The notes beneath the pieces are model-generated. The model did not search any database. It saw only the letters and a program-made list of their open reading frames with translations, and was not told the origin of the DNA. A DNA stretch of 15,906 nt from Pelagophyceae sp. CCMP2097 (Eukaryota > Sar > Pelagophyceae): contig MU657224.1 of assembly GCA_026770575.1 (NCBI GenBank), positions 98,237-114,142 on the forward strand, read 5' to 3'. A program made the translations under genes and the position numbers. Positions 15,778-15,906 of this stretch are shown here, in pieces (positions within the stretch are counted from its first letter, which is position 1; each line of letters begins with the position of its first letter).

Positions 15778-15906
15778 TGCGGTCGACCAGATTCGAACCT
15801 GTGACCAAAAACTTCTTCTATGATGATTCCAATGAGGCTCCTGCTCGACCTCAACTCCCAATTTTAGCAATCGCATCAACCACCAATCGCTAAATCGGCC
15901 GAGTTG
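15778..15906 (-). other. tRNA-like sequence (possible SINE head or decayed tRNA)
   Basis: On the minus strand GGTTCGAATCT (around 15789-15799) fits the B box/T-loop consensus, in the tRNA-style context GGTCACAGGTTCGAATCTGG. About 90 nt upstream, TTTAGCGATTGGTGG resembles an A box. I could not fold a full cloverleaf: the T-stem has a mismatch and no convincing anticodon arm is present. CAACTC at 15852-15857 pairs with GAGTTG at the window end, and TTTAGC pairs with GCTAAA inside it. The element is cut by the window edge. Confidence 0.35.

Noticed and set aside
15778..15906. Functional tRNA gene
   Set aside because: The B box is good, but the T-stem is imperfect, no anticodon stem-loop with U33 can be formed, and no T-run terminator follows on the minus strand.

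Overview
This window reads as nuclear DNA of a GC-rich, intron-rich, gene-dense eukaryote, most likely a unicellular marine alga of the pelagophyte/stramenopile type. The taxon is an inference from gene style: 42-residue WD40 repeats, a GT4-DUF5672 glycosyltransferase, short introns and tight packing. The genes are broken across many frames, but exons join with matching phases at GT...AG sites. In all four spliced models the summed exons are a whole number of codons. I found no bacterial operon structure and no CRISPR array.

Layout, left to right: (1) 1-159, one arm of a perfect 159-bp inverted repeat. (2) 160-698, AT-richer non-coding DNA with small hairpins and a doubtful ORF fragment. (3) 699-1560, a degenerate satellite made of a 13-bp block then a 12-bp block. 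(4) 1600-2701 (-), a seven-blade WD40 gene carrying one frameshift and one stop. (5) 2885-8925 (+), a 15-exon gene for a secreted or luminal protein of about 924 aa: signal peptide, two Cys-rich repeats, a GT-B/GT4 glycosyltransferase and a DUF5672 domain. One of its introns is about 1.9 kb and holds a second satellite of the same composite type, in inverted orientation. (6) 8926-9761 (-), a three-exon, 199-aa gene of unknown function whose stop codon abuts the stop codon of the glycosyltransferase gene. (7) 9814-10220, a 407-bp hAT-like MITE with an 8-bp target duplication, sitting in a divergent promoter. (8) 10309-13168 (+), a six-exon VPS52 gene (GARP/EARP tethering complex), 774 aa. (9) 13487-15353 (-), an eight-exon, 484-aa gene of unknown function. 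(10) 15604-15762, the other arm of the inverted repeat, followed by a tRNA-like sequence at the window edge.

The five genes alternate -,+,-,+,-, giving two head-to-head pairs and two tail-to-tail pairs. Two genes suggest endomembrane work: protein glycosylation in the secretory lumen, and retrograde endosome-to-Golgi tethering. No transposase, reverse transcriptase or other mobile-element enzyme is visible, so the 159-bp arms are better read as dispersed repeats than as ends of one 15.8-kb transposon.

The most interesting signals are the paired composite 12/13-bp satellites co-oriented with their neighbouring genes, one of them inside an intron; a strong GTGCGT/GTGCGC 5' splice-site preference; and a fresh-looking MITE with nested palindromes in a shared promoter.
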